DNA from: Palsa-601 sp963801185
GTDB taxonomy: Bacteria > Actinomycetota > Acidimicrobiia > Acidimicrobiales > Bog-793
Direction: 5' to 3'
Assembly (NCBI GenBank): GCA_963801185.1
Contig: CAWDDW010000003.1
Span: forward strand, 1,860,001-1,924,000
DNA: 64,000 nucleotides
The notes below the pieces were generated by a model, which worked only from the letters and a program-made list of their open reading frames with translations, did not search any database and was not told the origin of the DNA. This document shows, in pieces, positions 17,663 to 27,298 of the stretch; position 1 is the stretch's first letter; every line of letters begins with the position of its first letter. The translations under genes and the position numbers were made by a program.

Positions 17663-19272
17663 ATGGTTGCGTCGCTCATAGGTCGTGCGCTCGGTCTCTC
17701 CACGACCACCGTAATGGTCGCAGGAGCCGTCTTTGCGGTCGAAGCCCCGGGACGAGCGGCAACCGTCGATGCTCGAGCAGGCGGATCCGTCGCAGCTCAC
17801 ACCCGTGGCGTCAGCGCACCGGTCGCTGTAGCAGCCGGTACGAACCTTCTCGTCAACGCCGGCGCGGAAGCCGGCGACGCTTCTGGCAACGGCTGGGACG
17901 CAGTCACCATTCCGGGCTGGCGAGTGACGAGAGGCCTCCCTACCGTGGTCCGGTACGGTACGGCCGGTTTCCCGTCGCGCACCGCCCCCGGTCCAGGGGT
18001 CCGGGGGCGTCAACTCTTCGCCGGCGGCGCCGGCGGCACGGGGAGCTCGTCCAGGACGTGCCGATCGGGGCCGCCGGAAGCACCTCCGGCCCCCACACCG
18101 ATTACGACCTGTCGGGCTGGCTCGGCGGCACGAAGACGAGTGACGCCGAGGTCGAGGTCGAGTTCCTCTCAAAAGGTGGGCGAGTCATCGGGAGCGGGAG
18201 TGCCGGCCCGGTGGGTGGCACCGGCCGTCGAGGAGCGACGAGCCTTGCGTACCGGCACATCAGCGGTGTGGTGCCGGCAGGGAGCGCGACCGCCGAGGTC
18301 ACGCTCATGCTGCAGACCTCGCTGACCAACTACGATGGACCGGACGCGCCACAGATTGGCTACAACCGAGCGGTGGCCGACGACATCAGGTTCAGTCTCT
18401 CGACAGTCGTCGCGCAGCCTCCGGTCCTCCGCCCTCCCGTAGCGCACGTGCCACGATTCGCCCACGTCTTCCTCTTCTACTTCGAGAACGAGGACTTCCG
18501 CTCGATCATCGGCAACACGAGCAAGGCCCCTTACCTGAACAGCCTTCTCCGGCGTGCGAGCCTGCTCGCCAACTTCTACGCCGAGGAGCACCCGAGCGAC
18601 GGCAACTACCTCGCTCTCGCCGGAGGCAGCACGTTCGGGATTCCCCTTACCGACCCGCTCGAGGAGAACCCTCGCTACACGATCGACGCTCGCAACATCG
18701 GTGATCTCCTCGACTCGGCTCAGGAGTCCTGGAAGGGCTACCTGCAGAGCGCCGACGGTCCTTGTGACGACACTGTGCACGGCGCGTATTGGAATGACGA
18801 CCTCCCGTTTCTCTATTTCCGCGACGTCCGGGAGCAGAGGGCGTACTGCGCGGCGCACCTCGTGCCGCTCGGTGAGCTTGCCAATGACCTGAAGCGAGCC
18901 TCCACCACGCCGAGCTTCGCCTGGGTCAGCCCGAACGACTGTGACGACATGGAAGGCTGCGGCATCAAGGCGGGCGATACGTTTCTCGCCCGCACGCTCG
19001 GGCAGGTCCTTCGCTCGCGAGCGTGGACCACCCAAAGGTCCCTCGTGATCATCACCTTCGACGAGGACGGGTACGACTACGAGCGTCCTGCCCAGCTCGT
19101 TCCGACGATCATCCTCGGATCACACGACGTGCGCCAGGGCTATACCTCGATGACGCGCTACACCCACTACAGCTTGCTGCGGACCATCGAGGCTGCTCTC
19201 GGTCTCCGGACGTTGACCGACAACGACCGGTACGCACAGCCGGTGAACGACGTCTTCGATGACACGCCCTAG
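17663..19272 (+). CDS. Secreted phosphoesterase (PF04185-like), frameshifted
   Basis: ATG 17663 follows GGGAGG. A signal peptide (to about AVEAPGRAA) leads into an N-terminal carbohydrate-binding-like beta domain (NLLVNAGAEAGDASGNGWDA ... YDLSGWLGG). A phosphoesterase domain of the PF04185/acid phosphatase type follows: FLFYFENEDFRSIIG, APYLNSLLR, EEHPSDGNYLALAGGSTFGI, IITFDEDGYDYE. The Glu-Asn and Asp-Glu-Asp positions are likely metal ligands. The frame changes near 18045 at a CACGGGGAG run, where one base seems to be missing. With it restored the protein is about 536 residues and extracellular. The YVTN gene overlaps its 3' end. It probably releases phosphate from organic esters. Confidence 0.8.
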
Positions 19273-20407
19273 CTCCCGGGCCGCTCGGCCCGCCGCCGCC
19301 TGGCTGGCCATCGCAGCGTTTGCGATGGTGGGCGCGCAAGTCGCCGCGCCGCTCCCGGGCGGAGCGAGCGCCTGCACCCGATCAGTAGCGCAAGGCGCCA
19401 CGGCCTTCGTCGTGAACTCGGCCTCCAAGAGCGTGACGCCCATCGACATCGCTACCGAGGCCGTCTACCCGACGGTCAAGGTTGGCTCGGGTCCTGACGC
19501 GATCGTGGTCACGCCGAACGGGAGAACCGCCTACGTGGCCGATGGTGGCTCGGGAGCAGTGACGCCTATCGATACGAGCACGAGGCGTGCCGGACCGGTC
19601 ATCAAGGTCGGCTCTGGCCCTGATGCGGTCGTGGTCACGCCGAACGGGAAGACCGTCTATGTCGCCAACGCCGACTCGGACACCGTCACGCCGATCGACA
19701 CGATGACGGACAAGGCCGGAGTGCCGATAGCGGTCGGCGCACATCCAGAGGCGATGGCAATCACCCCGAACGGCCGGCGACTGTACGTCCTCAACTGGGA
19801 GGGCGACAGCGTCACACCGATCGACACCACGACGGACAGGGCCGGCGCACCGATCAGGGTCGGCTCGTATCCGTTCGCGCTTGCCATCACGCCCGACGGC
19901 AAGACGGTGTACGTGGCCAACTACGGTTCGGACACCGTCACGCCGATCACGACCGCGTCGGACTCCGCCGGTACCGCTATACACGTCGGAGGCGCCCCCG
20001 ATGCCATTGCCATCACGCCGAACGGAGAGCTGGCCTACGTGGTGAACGGGGATTCCGACACGGTCACTCCGATCGAGACGAAGACCGATCGAGCCTTGCA
20101 GCCCGTCCGTGTCGGTTACTCGCCTTCGGCGGTCGTCGTCTCCGCCCCGGGAGCCGTCGCCTACGTCGTGAACACGATCTCCGGAACCGTGACATCAATC
20201 GACACCGCCACCAACCGAGTCGCTCACTCCATAAGGGTGGGCCTGTACTCGTATCCGCTCGCGATTGCTCTCGCCCCGGGCGGGCGCACGGCCTTCGTAC
20301 TCGACACCTACGCCGGCACGGTCAAACCGATCGACACCGTCACGGGCCATGCGCTGAAGCGGATCAGAGTCGGTCGGTACCCGGTCGCGATCGCGTTCAG
20401 TCACTGA
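19259..20407 (+). CDS. Secreted YVTN beta-propeller protein
   Basis: A 382-residue protein. Its ATG lies inside the last codons of the phosphoesterase (14-base overlap), so translation is probably coupled. An N-terminal Sec signal (AAAWLAIAAFAMVGAQVAA) precedes about eight 42-residue repeats of the type DAIVVTPNGRTAYVADGGSG then AVTPIDTSTRRAGPVIKVGS. These are YVTN-type propeller blades. Such proteins are surface or periplasmic scaffolds or binding proteins. The close link to a phosphoesterase suggests an accessory role there (inference). A second, longer homolog is at 50658. Confidence 0.87.
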   Translation: MTRPSSRAARPAAAWLAIAAFAMVGAQVAAPLPGGASACTRSVAQGATAFVVNSASKSVTPIDIATEAVYPTVKVGSGPDAIVVTPNGRTAYVADGGSGAVTPIDTSTRRAGPVIKVGSGPDAVVVTPNGKTVYVANADSDTVTPIDTMTDKAGVPIAVGAHPEAMAITPNGRRLYVLNWEGDSVTPIDTTTDRAGAPIRVGSYPFALAITPDGKTVYVANYGSDTVTPITTASDSAGTAIHVGGAPDAIAITPNGELAYVVNGDSDTVTPIETKTDRALQPVRVGYSPSAVVVSAPGAVAYVVNTISGTVTSIDTATNRVAHSIRVGLYSYPLAIALAPGGRTAFVLDTYAGTVKPIDTVTGHALKRIRVGRYPVAIAFSH

Positions 20408-20521
20408 GGTTGTCCGCCCTGCTGGACCTGTAGCGGTACCGCGCACGAGTCGGCCCAGGTCAACGACCTAAGCCGGGCAGCACGGGGAGCACGGCGTCTC
20501 GGTGTCCAGGCGCTTTCGGCG

Positions 20522-20554
20522 GTTCACCTGAGGATTGCCTCACGTTCATCGAGT
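20522..20554 (+). promoter_or_regulatory. PHO-box-like direct repeat upstream of ABC operon
   Basis: Three adjacent 11-base units: GTTCACCTGAG, GATTGCCTCAC, GTTCATCGAGT. Units 1 and 3 match the Streptomyces PhoP direct-repeat consensus (G, G/T, TCA, three pyrimidines, R, G/C, G) at about 10 and 8 of 11 positions. The site is about 100 bases before the binding-protein ATG. Confidence 0.55.
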
Positions 20555-20653
20555 CGACCCTCGGAATTCACACGAGGCCTGTCTCGAACGGCACCGCCAA
20601 GTGTATGGTGCAAGCAGCGCCAACCGATGGGTCTGGTGAAGAGGAGGAGCATC

Positions 20654-21874
20654 ATGGCTCAACCAAACCGTCCGCTCAGGCCACCAGGACCGGGATACGA
20701 CCGGCGCCGCTTCCTTCGCAACGCCGCTCTCGGCGTGGGCGGCCTGGCCACAGGCTCACTTCTCGAGGCGTGTGGGAGCTCGGCCAGCTCCACCACCACC
20801 ACGACCCTCGCCAGCGGCGCGACCACGACGACGAATGCGATGTCATCACTCATAGCCGCAGCGAAGTCCGAGGGCATGCTCAACCTCATCGCCGATCCTT
20901 ACAACTGGGCTAACTACGGCACCCAGGACACACCGAATACGGTCATCGGTGAGTTCCATTCCCTCTACGGGATCCAGTGCCCTGTGGTCAACCCCGAAGG
21001 GACTTCCGCGGAGGAGTTGGCGGCCATCGTCGCCGACAAGAACACGAGCAAGGCGCCGGACGCGGTCGACGTGTCCCTCGCCATCGCGGCGCAAGGGGCC
21101 CAGCAGAACCTCTTCGCGCCCTACAAGGTCTCAACCTGGGACGACATCCCCGCCAGCATGAAGGACCCGAACGGGGTGTGGACCGGTGACTACTACGGCG
21201 TCATCTCATTTGGGACGAACACCAAGGTCGTTAAGAACCCACCGAAGACATGGTCGGACCTCGAGAAGCCGGAGTACAAGGGTCAGGTCTCGATCGACGG
21301 CAGCCCGGCCGCAGCGGGCGACGCCTTGGGGGCCATCTTCGCCGCCGCTCTCGCGCACGGGGGATCGCTCGACAACGTCATGCCGGGGATCGAGTTCTTC
21401 GCCCACCTGAAGTCGATCGGCAACTTCAACCCCGTCGACTGCTACTCGGCCAACATCGTGAGTGGCGAGACGCCGATCGCCATCATCTGGGACTACCTCA
21501 ACATCGGCTATCGCAAGCTGTACCCCAACATCAAGTACGCGGTGACCCTCCCGACGACGGGCAAGTACGGCGGTATCTATTGCCAAGCCATCAACGCCAC
21601 GGCGCCGCACCCGAAGGCTGCCGAGCTCTGGCTGGAGTACCTCTACTCCGACCAGGGCCAACTCGAGTACCTGGCCGGGTACGTCCATCCGGCCCGGTAC
21701 GAGGCGCTCGTGACATCCGGCAAGATCCCGTCGTCGCTGTCCGCAGAGCTCGCTGCTGCTGGAGTGCCCACGGCGGCGGAATACGCCGGCACCAAGTTCG
21801 CGACCTTGGACCAGATCACCAAGGCAAGCAACCTGTGCGTGGCGAACTGGGACAAGATGGTGGGCGGCGTATAG
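20654..21874 (+). CDS. ABC importer substrate-binding lipoprotein
   Basis: A 406-residue extracytoplasmic binding protein. ATG 20654 is chosen because AGGAGG lies six bases upstream; the in-frame ATG at 20627 has none. The N-terminus has a twin-arginine motif (DRRRFLRNAALG) followed by a lipobox LLEAC, so it is a Tat-exported lipoprotein. The mature part has the fold of Fe3+/thiamine/polyamine-type binding proteins (KSEGMLNLIADPYNWANYG, GVWTGDYYGVISFGTNTKVV, KTWSDLEKPEYKGQVSIDG). It heads a gene order of binding protein, permease, permease, ATPase, metallophosphoesterase. A phosphorylated ligand is inferred from the last gene and the PHO-box-like site. Confidence 0.88.
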   Translation: MAQPNRPLRPPGPGYDRRRFLRNAALGVGGLATGSLLEACGSSASSTTTTTLASGATTTTNAMSSLIAAAKSEGMLNLIADPYNWANYGTQDTPNTVIGEFHSLYGIQCPVVNPEGTSAEELAAIVADKNTSKAPDAVDVSLAIAAQGAQQNLFAPYKVSTWDDIPASMKDPNGVWTGDYYGVISFGTNTKVVKNPPKTWSDLEKPEYKGQVSIDGSPAAAGDALGAIFAAALAHGGSLDNVMPGIEFFAHLKSIGNFNPVDCYSANIVSGETPIAIIWDYLNIGYRKLYPNIKYAVTLPTTGKYGGIYCQAINATAPHPKAAELWLEYLYSDQGQLEYLAGYVHPARYEALVTSGKIPSSLSAELAAAGVPTAAEYAGTKFATLDQITKASNLCVANWDKMVGGV

Positions 21875-21902
21875 CGCGAGACCGCCGGCAACAGGAGGGC
21901 AC

Positions 21903-22811
21903 GTGGCAGTCGCGGAGATCGCCGGAGCCGGACTCCAATCAGACCTGCTCGCCGGGACCACGCCGCACAAGCGGGCCGGGAGGCGGCGATGGGCGCTCTT
22001 GGGGGTCCTACCCTTCTTTGCCTTCATCACGATCTTCTTGCTGATACCGACGGGCGAGCTCGTCGTCGGCGCCTTTCGGACCTCGCACGGAGCCTTCACA
22101 TTCTCCAACGTGGCCGACATCTTCCACGCGCCGTACCCGTCCGCGTTCGAGTTCTCGATCGAGCTCTCGGCCCTCAGTGCCGTGTGGGGTGGGATCCTCG
22201 GATTCCTCGTGGCCAACGCCGTCTTGCACCACGGCATTCCGCGCTGGGTCCGACCGGCGTACCTGTCGTTCTCCGGCATGGCGGCGAACTTTGCCGGCGT
22301 GCCCCTCGCGTTCGCCTTCTCCGCCACGCTTGGCAATCTCGGGGTCGTGACCATCCTCTTCAAGCACCTGGGCATAGACATCTACCCCTCGTTCAGCCTC
22401 CAAGGCCTTCTTGGCGCCTCACTCGTGTACCTCTTCTTCCAGTTCCCCCTCATGATCCTGCTCATGATCCCGGTGATCGAGGGGCTGCGCACGGAGTGGC
22501 GAGAGGCGGCGTCGAACCTCGGGGCTGGTTCGTTCGGGTTCTGGCGGCACATCGGCCTGCCAGTCGTCACGCCATCGCTCCTCGGGCTGATGGTGCTGCT
22601 GTTCGGTAACGCCTTCTCCGCCTACGCGACTGCCTACGCGCTCGGCATCTCGAATCTCGTCACGATTCAGATCGGGCAGTTCATCGACGGGAACAACGTG
22701 TACAACCCGCAGGATGCATACGCGCTGGCATTCGGGATGATCGTGATCATCATCGTCACGATCGTCATCTACACGCTCCTCCAGCGCAGGACGAGCCGAT
22801 GGCTCAAGTGA
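21903..22811 (+). CDS. ABC importer permease 1
   Basis: A 302-residue inner-membrane permease starting at GTG 21903 after AGGAGG. It has six predicted membrane segments, beginning with LLGVLPFFAFITIFLLIP. The EAA loop is near residue 200 (EGLRTEWREAASNLGAGSFG), which docks onto the ATPase. It belongs to the binding-protein-dependent transport permeases related to PotB and FbpB. Its last 13 bases overlap the start of the second permease, which indicates tight co-translation. Confidence 0.9.
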   Translation: MAVAEIAGAGLQSDLLAGTTPHKRAGRRRWALLGVLPFFAFITIFLLIPTGELVVGAFRTSHGAFTFSNVADIFHAPYPSAFEFSIELSALSAVWGGILGFLVANAVLHHGIPRWVRPAYLSFSGMAANFAGVPLAFAFSATLGNLGVVTILFKHLGIDIYPSFSLQGLLGASLVYLFFQFPLMILLMIPVIEGLRTEWREAASNLGAGSFGFWRHIGLPVVTPSLLGLMVLLFGNAFSAYATAYALGISNLVTIQIGQFIDGNNVYNPQDAYALAFGMIVIIIVTIVIYTLLQRRTSRWLK

Positions 22812-23638
22812 GCGTCAGCGCCGCCCCCCCGGCCTCCCATCGGCTACGCCGAGCCAGGAGCCGTGTGCCGGTCTGGCACGTGCTATGGCTGGTGGTAGCG
22901 GCGATCTTCTTCCTCCTACCGATCTATTCGGTGGTGCAGTTCAGCCTTGAGGGCACCTTGCCGGGCCAGGGGATCTTCCACTGGTACGAGACGGTGTTCG
23001 ATGATCCCGCCTTCAGGAGTTCGTTCTGGCTGTCGATACAGATCTCCCTCGAGACCGTCGCGCTCAGTCTTGTCCTCATGGTGCCGACAGTGTTCTGGAT
23101 CCACCTGCGCCTACCTCGCCTCCGGCCGGTGATGGACCTGATCACGATCCTTCCCTTCGTCGTGCCCCCGATCGTGCTCATCGTCGGGCTGGCTCCCTTC
23201 CTCAAGAACTTCACCTGGTTGTACGTCCGCCCCGAGGTGCTGGCATTCATCTATGTCGTGTTCGCGCTGCCGTTCCTCTATCGGGCTCTCGATGCCGGAT
23301 TGCGTGCGATCGACATGCAAACCCTGGTCGAGGCAGCCGAAAGCCTCGGCTCCTCGATTCCGGCAACCTTGTTCCGGGTGATCATCCCGAATCTGCGCGC
23401 GGCCATAATCGGCGGATCGCTTCTCACCGTCGCGATCTCCATGGGAGAGTTCACCGTGGCAAGCCTCATCGGGTTTGTCACGTTCCCCGTCTACACCTAC
23501 GAGATCGCCACCAGCACGGCTTATGAGGGCGTCGCTCTCTCCTTCATCAGCTTTGTCCTCGTCTGGGCGGCAATGCTCGCGCTGTACCTGCTCGGCCGAG
23601 GCGGTCGTGCCGCGGCAGGTGTGGCCATCACCGACTAG
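22799..23638 (+). CDS. ABC importer permease 2
   Basis: A 279-residue PotC-like permease whose ATG lies within the end of permease 1. It has about six membrane segments (first VLWLVVAAIFFLLPIYSVV), and an EAA loop MQTLVEAAESLGSSIPATLF. It forms the heterodimeric channel with permease 1. The stop lies 15 bases before the ATPase gene. Confidence 0.9.
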   Translation: MAQVSVSAAPPASHRLRRARSRVPVWHVLWLVVAAIFFLLPIYSVVQFSLEGTLPGQGIFHWYETVFDDPAFRSSFWLSIQISLETVALSLVLMVPTVFWIHLRLPRLRPVMDLITILPFVVPPIVLIVGLAPFLKNFTWLYVRPEVLAFIYVVFALPFLYRALDAGLRAIDMQTLVEAAESLGSSIPATLFRVIIPNLRAAIIGGSLLTVAISMGEFTVASLIGFVTFPVYTYEIATSTAYEGVALSFISFVLVWAAMLALYLLGRGGRAAAGVAITD

Positions 23639-23652
23639 AGATATGGGGCGTC

Positions 23653-24783
23653 ATGTCAACTGTTGAACTACGTGGCCTACGACGCACGTTCGGCAGCGTC
23701 GTCGCCCTGGATCATCTCGACCTCGACATTCGTTCCGGTGAGTTCGTGTCGATGCTCGGGCCGAGCGGCTGTGGAAAGACGACTGCGCTGAGGATCATCG
23801 CGGGTTTTGAGTGGCCGGACTCGGGCGAAGTGGTCGTGGACGGTCAGGACGTGCTGGGCCAGTCCGCGAACAAGCGCAACATGGGCATGGTGTTCCAGTC
23901 ATACAGCCTGTTCCCGAACATGACGGCCCAGCAGAACGTGGAGTTCGGTCTTCGGGTCCGCAAGCAGCACCACGAAAAGCGTGCACAGCGAGCCCGCGAG
24001 CTCCTCGATCTCGTCGGTCTCGCCAGCGAGATGAGCCGCTATCCCCGCCAGCTCTCCGGGGGCCAGCAGCAGCGGGTCGCCCTCGCGCGGTCGCTCGCGA
24101 TCGAGCCGAAGGTGCTGCTGTTGGACGAGCCTTTGTCCGCCCTTGACGCAAAGGTGCGAGTGCAGTTGCGTGAGGAGGTCCGCCGGATCCAGCTCGAGCT
24201 CGGCATCACCACCCTGTACGTAACCCATGACCAGGAGGAGGCATTGTCGATCTCCGACCGGGTGGCAGTCATGTCGGCAGGACGGGTCGAGCAATTGGGC
24301 ACGCCAGCTCAGATCTACAGCGGACCGCGGACGGCGTTCGTGGCGAACTTCGTCGGGACAATGAACAAGCTCGAGGGCGTGGTCGTATCGGCCGAGGACC
24401 GGGTCGTCAGTTGTGGCCCGGTCAAGGTGATCGTGCCCGACCCGACCTTCAACCACTCGGCTGGCGAGACCGTGGAGCTGTACATCCGGCCCGAGGACGT
24501 GCGGCTCGAGCAGCTCTCGAACGGCGCCTCACCGGGACCTGGCTTCTTCGAGGGCCGCGTGACGAGCCTCACCTTCCTCGGGCCTGTCACCCGCGTCGGC
24601 CTCAAGACCGATCTCGGGCCGCTGCTCTCCGACGTCTCCAGTTCGTTCGCCCTGAACCTGGCGGCCGATGCGCCGGTTGCCGTCCAGCTGGACGCCACGT
24701 CGCTACGCTCGCTCGCTCCCTCGCCGGCGCCGCCACCTGCCATGGAGACCTCTGACTTGTCGTCGTCGGACCAGCTCTCCTGA
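23653..24783 (+). CDS. ABC importer ATPase (PotA/FbpC type)
   Basis: A 376-residue ATP-binding subunit. It has Walker A GPSGCGKTT (near residue 37), a Q-loop VFQSYSLFPNMT, signature LSGGQQQRVALARSLA, Walker B VLLLDEPLSALD and an H-loop YVTHDQEEAL. Residues 240-350 form the TOBE regulatory domain (VELYIRPEDVRLE, GRVTSLTFLGPVTRVGLKTD) typical of spermidine, iron and phosphonate-type importers. It powers the two upstream permeases. The C-terminus has an unusual Ser/Pro-rich tail. Confidence 0.92.
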   Translation: MSTVELRGLRRTFGSVVALDHLDLDIRSGEFVSMLGPSGCGKTTALRIIAGFEWPDSGEVVVDGQDVLGQSANKRNMGMVFQSYSLFPNMTAQQNVEFGLRVRKQHHEKRAQRARELLDLVGLASEMSRYPRQLSGGQQQRVALARSLAIEPKVLLLDEPLSALDAKVRVQLREEVRRIQLELGITTLYVTHDQEEALSISDRVAVMSAGRVEQLGTPAQIYSGPRTAFVANFVGTMNKLEGVVVSAEDRVVSCGPVKVIVPDPTFNHSAGETVELYIRPEDVRLEQLSNGASPGPGFFEGRVTSLTFLGPVTRVGLKTDLGPLLSDVSSSFALNLAADAPVAVQLDATSLRSLAPSPAPPPAMETSDLSSSDQLS

Positions 24784-24807
24784 CTGCGCGGTCCGCGGCC
24801 CCACGTC

Positions 24808-26438
24808 GTGTCCCAACCGACGACTCTCGGGAGGACCCTCGCCGCCGGCGCGACGGCACGTGCCGGCACCGAGCAGCCGTACCGCCGCCTTCGCTTCGTT
24901 GGCGGCGAACCCCGGCTCGTCAGGGCCGAGACGGCGGACGCAGGGCGAACACGGTCACCCAAGCGTCGCAGCCTCCTCGTCTTGGTGCAGCTGACCGACC
25001 TGCAGCTAGCCGACACCGCTTCGCCTGGGCGCTTCGAGTTCTTCGAGTACCTACGTGGCATGCCCAATGTGGGAGCGTTCATCCCTGCCCAGCGGCCGCA
25101 GGAGGCCCTCGCTCTCCACGCCGTCGAGGCGATGGCACGGTCCATCCGCGCCTGCGGCGGCAGCCCAGACACTGGGGCACCTCTCGGTCTTGCCATCTGC
25201 ACGGGCGACAACGTCGATAACGCCCAGTTGAACGAGCTCACGTGGTACCTCACGCTTCTGGCGGGCGGCCGGCTGAGCCCGACCTCGAAAGCTGGGCTCT
25301 ACGAAGGCGTTCAGAGAGGTGACTGGCCGGACGAGCTCTACTGGCACCCCGACGGCGGGTCCGACAGGTACAGAGAGCGTTGCGGCTTCCCGGACTACCC
25401 GGGCCTCCTCGCCGAGGCCGCTGAGGCCTTCGACGCCCGTGGCGTGGGGGTGCCATGGCTCTCGTGCTTCGGCAACCACGACGGGCTCGCCCTCGGTCAG
25501 TCCCTCCCGACAGCCGCATATCGCCTGCTGCTCTCCGGGTCGAGCAAGCCGATCGCCCTTCCCCCGGGTCTCGATCCCCTCGGGCGTGAAGAGGAGCTCT
25601 CTCGCACCCGGATCGCTTCCTGACAGGTCCGAGCCGACCGGTGGCCGCCGGCGCCGGGCGCACGATCGTCTCGCGCCGCGACTTCGTCGCAGCCCACCTA
25701 CGAGCGCCGGGGTTGCCGGAGGGTCACGGCTTCGACGAGCGCAACCTCAGGGACGGCACTGCCTACGCAGCCTTTGACGGGATCGAGGGAGTGCGCGTCC
25801 TCTTGCTCGACTCGACCAACCTGGACGGCAGCTCCAACGGCAGCTTCGGCCCGAGACAGCTCGCCTGGCTGGAGGAGCGCCTCGTCGAGGTCCACGGGCG
25901 TTATCTGAGCTCCGGGCGCGGGCAGGCCACGACCGGCAACGAGGACCGCCTCGTGATCCTCGCGTCCCACCACGGGCTCGCTTCACTAACGAACGACCGC
26001 GAAGACGTGAACGGCCTGGAAGAAGACCAGCCCCGATCCACCGCAGGCGAGGTGCGACACCTGCTCTCTCGTTTCCCCAACGTCGTGCTGTGGTTGAACG
26101 GCCACCGCCACCGCAACGCCATCGAGTTCCGGCGATCGCCTGGCACCACGGAGGGGGGTCTCTGGGAGGTGTCCACGGCTGCGCTGGCCGACTGGCCCTC
26201 CCAGGCACGGCTGGTCGAGCTCACCGCCAACGACGACGGCACGCTGTCGGTCCTGTGCACCATGATCGACCACGTGGGCGAGGCTGATCCCCGGCACGAC
26301 GTCGGTCTCGGGCGTCTCGCCTCCATCCACCGGGAGCTAGCGGCGAACGTTCCCGGCGTGGGTCTTGGCTCGGTATCGGAGGGACGACGGGAGGACCGCA
26401 ACGTCGAGCTCGTGATCGGGTCGCCGTATCCGCTGTGA
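24808..26438 (+). CDS. Metallophosphoesterase (TIGR03767-like), frameshifted
   Basis: Two adjacent frames together give a calcineurin-like phosphoesterase of about 543 residues. Motifs in order are LVQLTDLQLADT (first metal site, with Gln replacing the usual His), AICTGDNVDNAQLNE, SCFGNHDGLA, LVILASHHGLAS and VLWLNGHRHRN, the complete set for a binuclear metal site. One base appears missing near 25605 between REEEL and the restored HPDRFLTGPSRPV. It sits 25 bases after the ATPase, so it is in the importer operon. No signal peptide is evident. A cytoplasmic phosphatase acting on the imported compound is a reasonable inference. Confidence 0.8.
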
Positions 26439-26629
26439 TCGCACACCGGGAGTTTCGATCACCGGAGCCAGATCTGCACCGCCCTCACGACGTTCTCCGT
26501 GGCACCTCCCGACATCGATGTCTAGGCCTTCGGCAAGCTCGATGGCCGCGTCGTCGAGGCGCCCCACCTCCTGACGAGCAACCGTCCCCTCCTCGCGAGC
26601 GCAATCCCAGCTGACCCCAGGCCCCTCAC

Positions 26630-27298
26630 TCAGCCCGAAGTGTCCACGATGCGATACCCGATGATCGGGACCGTCTCGATGACGGGAGGGTCGCCAAGTT
26701 TGCGCCTGAGCCGGCTGATGGTGACGAACACCGTATTGGTGAAGGGGTCGGCGTGCTCGTCCCAGACCTGCTCCAGAAGATCCTCGGCTCTGAGGAAGGT
26801 TTGCTGAGATCGCATAAGTGCTTCGAGGACCCCGAACTCCTTGACGGAAAGGTCTAGACGACGGCCGTCGCGGGTAGCGGTGCGGCGCAACGGATCGAGC
26901 TCGACACCAGCTGCGCGGAAGATCCGGTCTCGAGCCGTGGGCTGGCGACGGGCGAGAGCACGCACCCTAAGGACGAGCTCGGGAAAGTGGAAGGGCTTGG
27001 CGAGGTAGTCGTCGGCTCCGAGACCCAGGCCGGAGACTCGATCGTCGGCCGAGCCCGACGCAGTCAGCATCAGCACCATGACTGGCTTGTCGCCCTCGGT
27101 GATCATCCGGCAGAGCGTGTCTCCGTGCAGACCGGGGAGGTCCCGATCGAGTACGACGACGTCGTAGGAGTTGACGTCGAGCTTTGAAGCGGCCTCCCCT
27201 CCGTCGTACGCGACGTCGACGGCCATTCCTTGGTCCCGAAGCCCCTCGACCACGACGTCGGCAAGGCGATGGGAGTCCTCGACGACGAGCACCCTCAC
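26630..27298 (-). CDS. OmpR-family response regulator
   Basis: A 222-residue regulator. The receiver domain (1-118) has the acidic pair VVEDS, the phospho-acceptor Asp in VVLDRDLPG near residue 51, the TAS switch (MLTASG) and LAKPF. The C-terminal winged helix (125-220) contains LDLSVKEFGVLEALMRSQQ and TVFVTISRLRRKLGDPP. Its start overlaps the kinase stop by four bases, giving a co-translated pair. OmpR-type factors bind direct repeats spaced 11 bp, exactly the layout found in front of the two lipoprotein genes. Confidence 0.94.
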   Translation of the reverse strand: MRVLVVEDSHRLADVVVEGLRDQGMAVDVAYDGGEAASKLDVNSYDVVVLDRDLPGLHGDTLCRMITEGDKPVMVLMLTASGSADDRVSGLGLGADDYLAKPFHFPELVLRVRALARRQPTARDRIFRAAGVELDPLRRTATRDGRRLDLSVKEFGVLEALMRSQQTFLRAEDLLEQVWDEHADPFTNTVFVTISRLRRKLGDPPVIETVPIIGYRIVDTSG

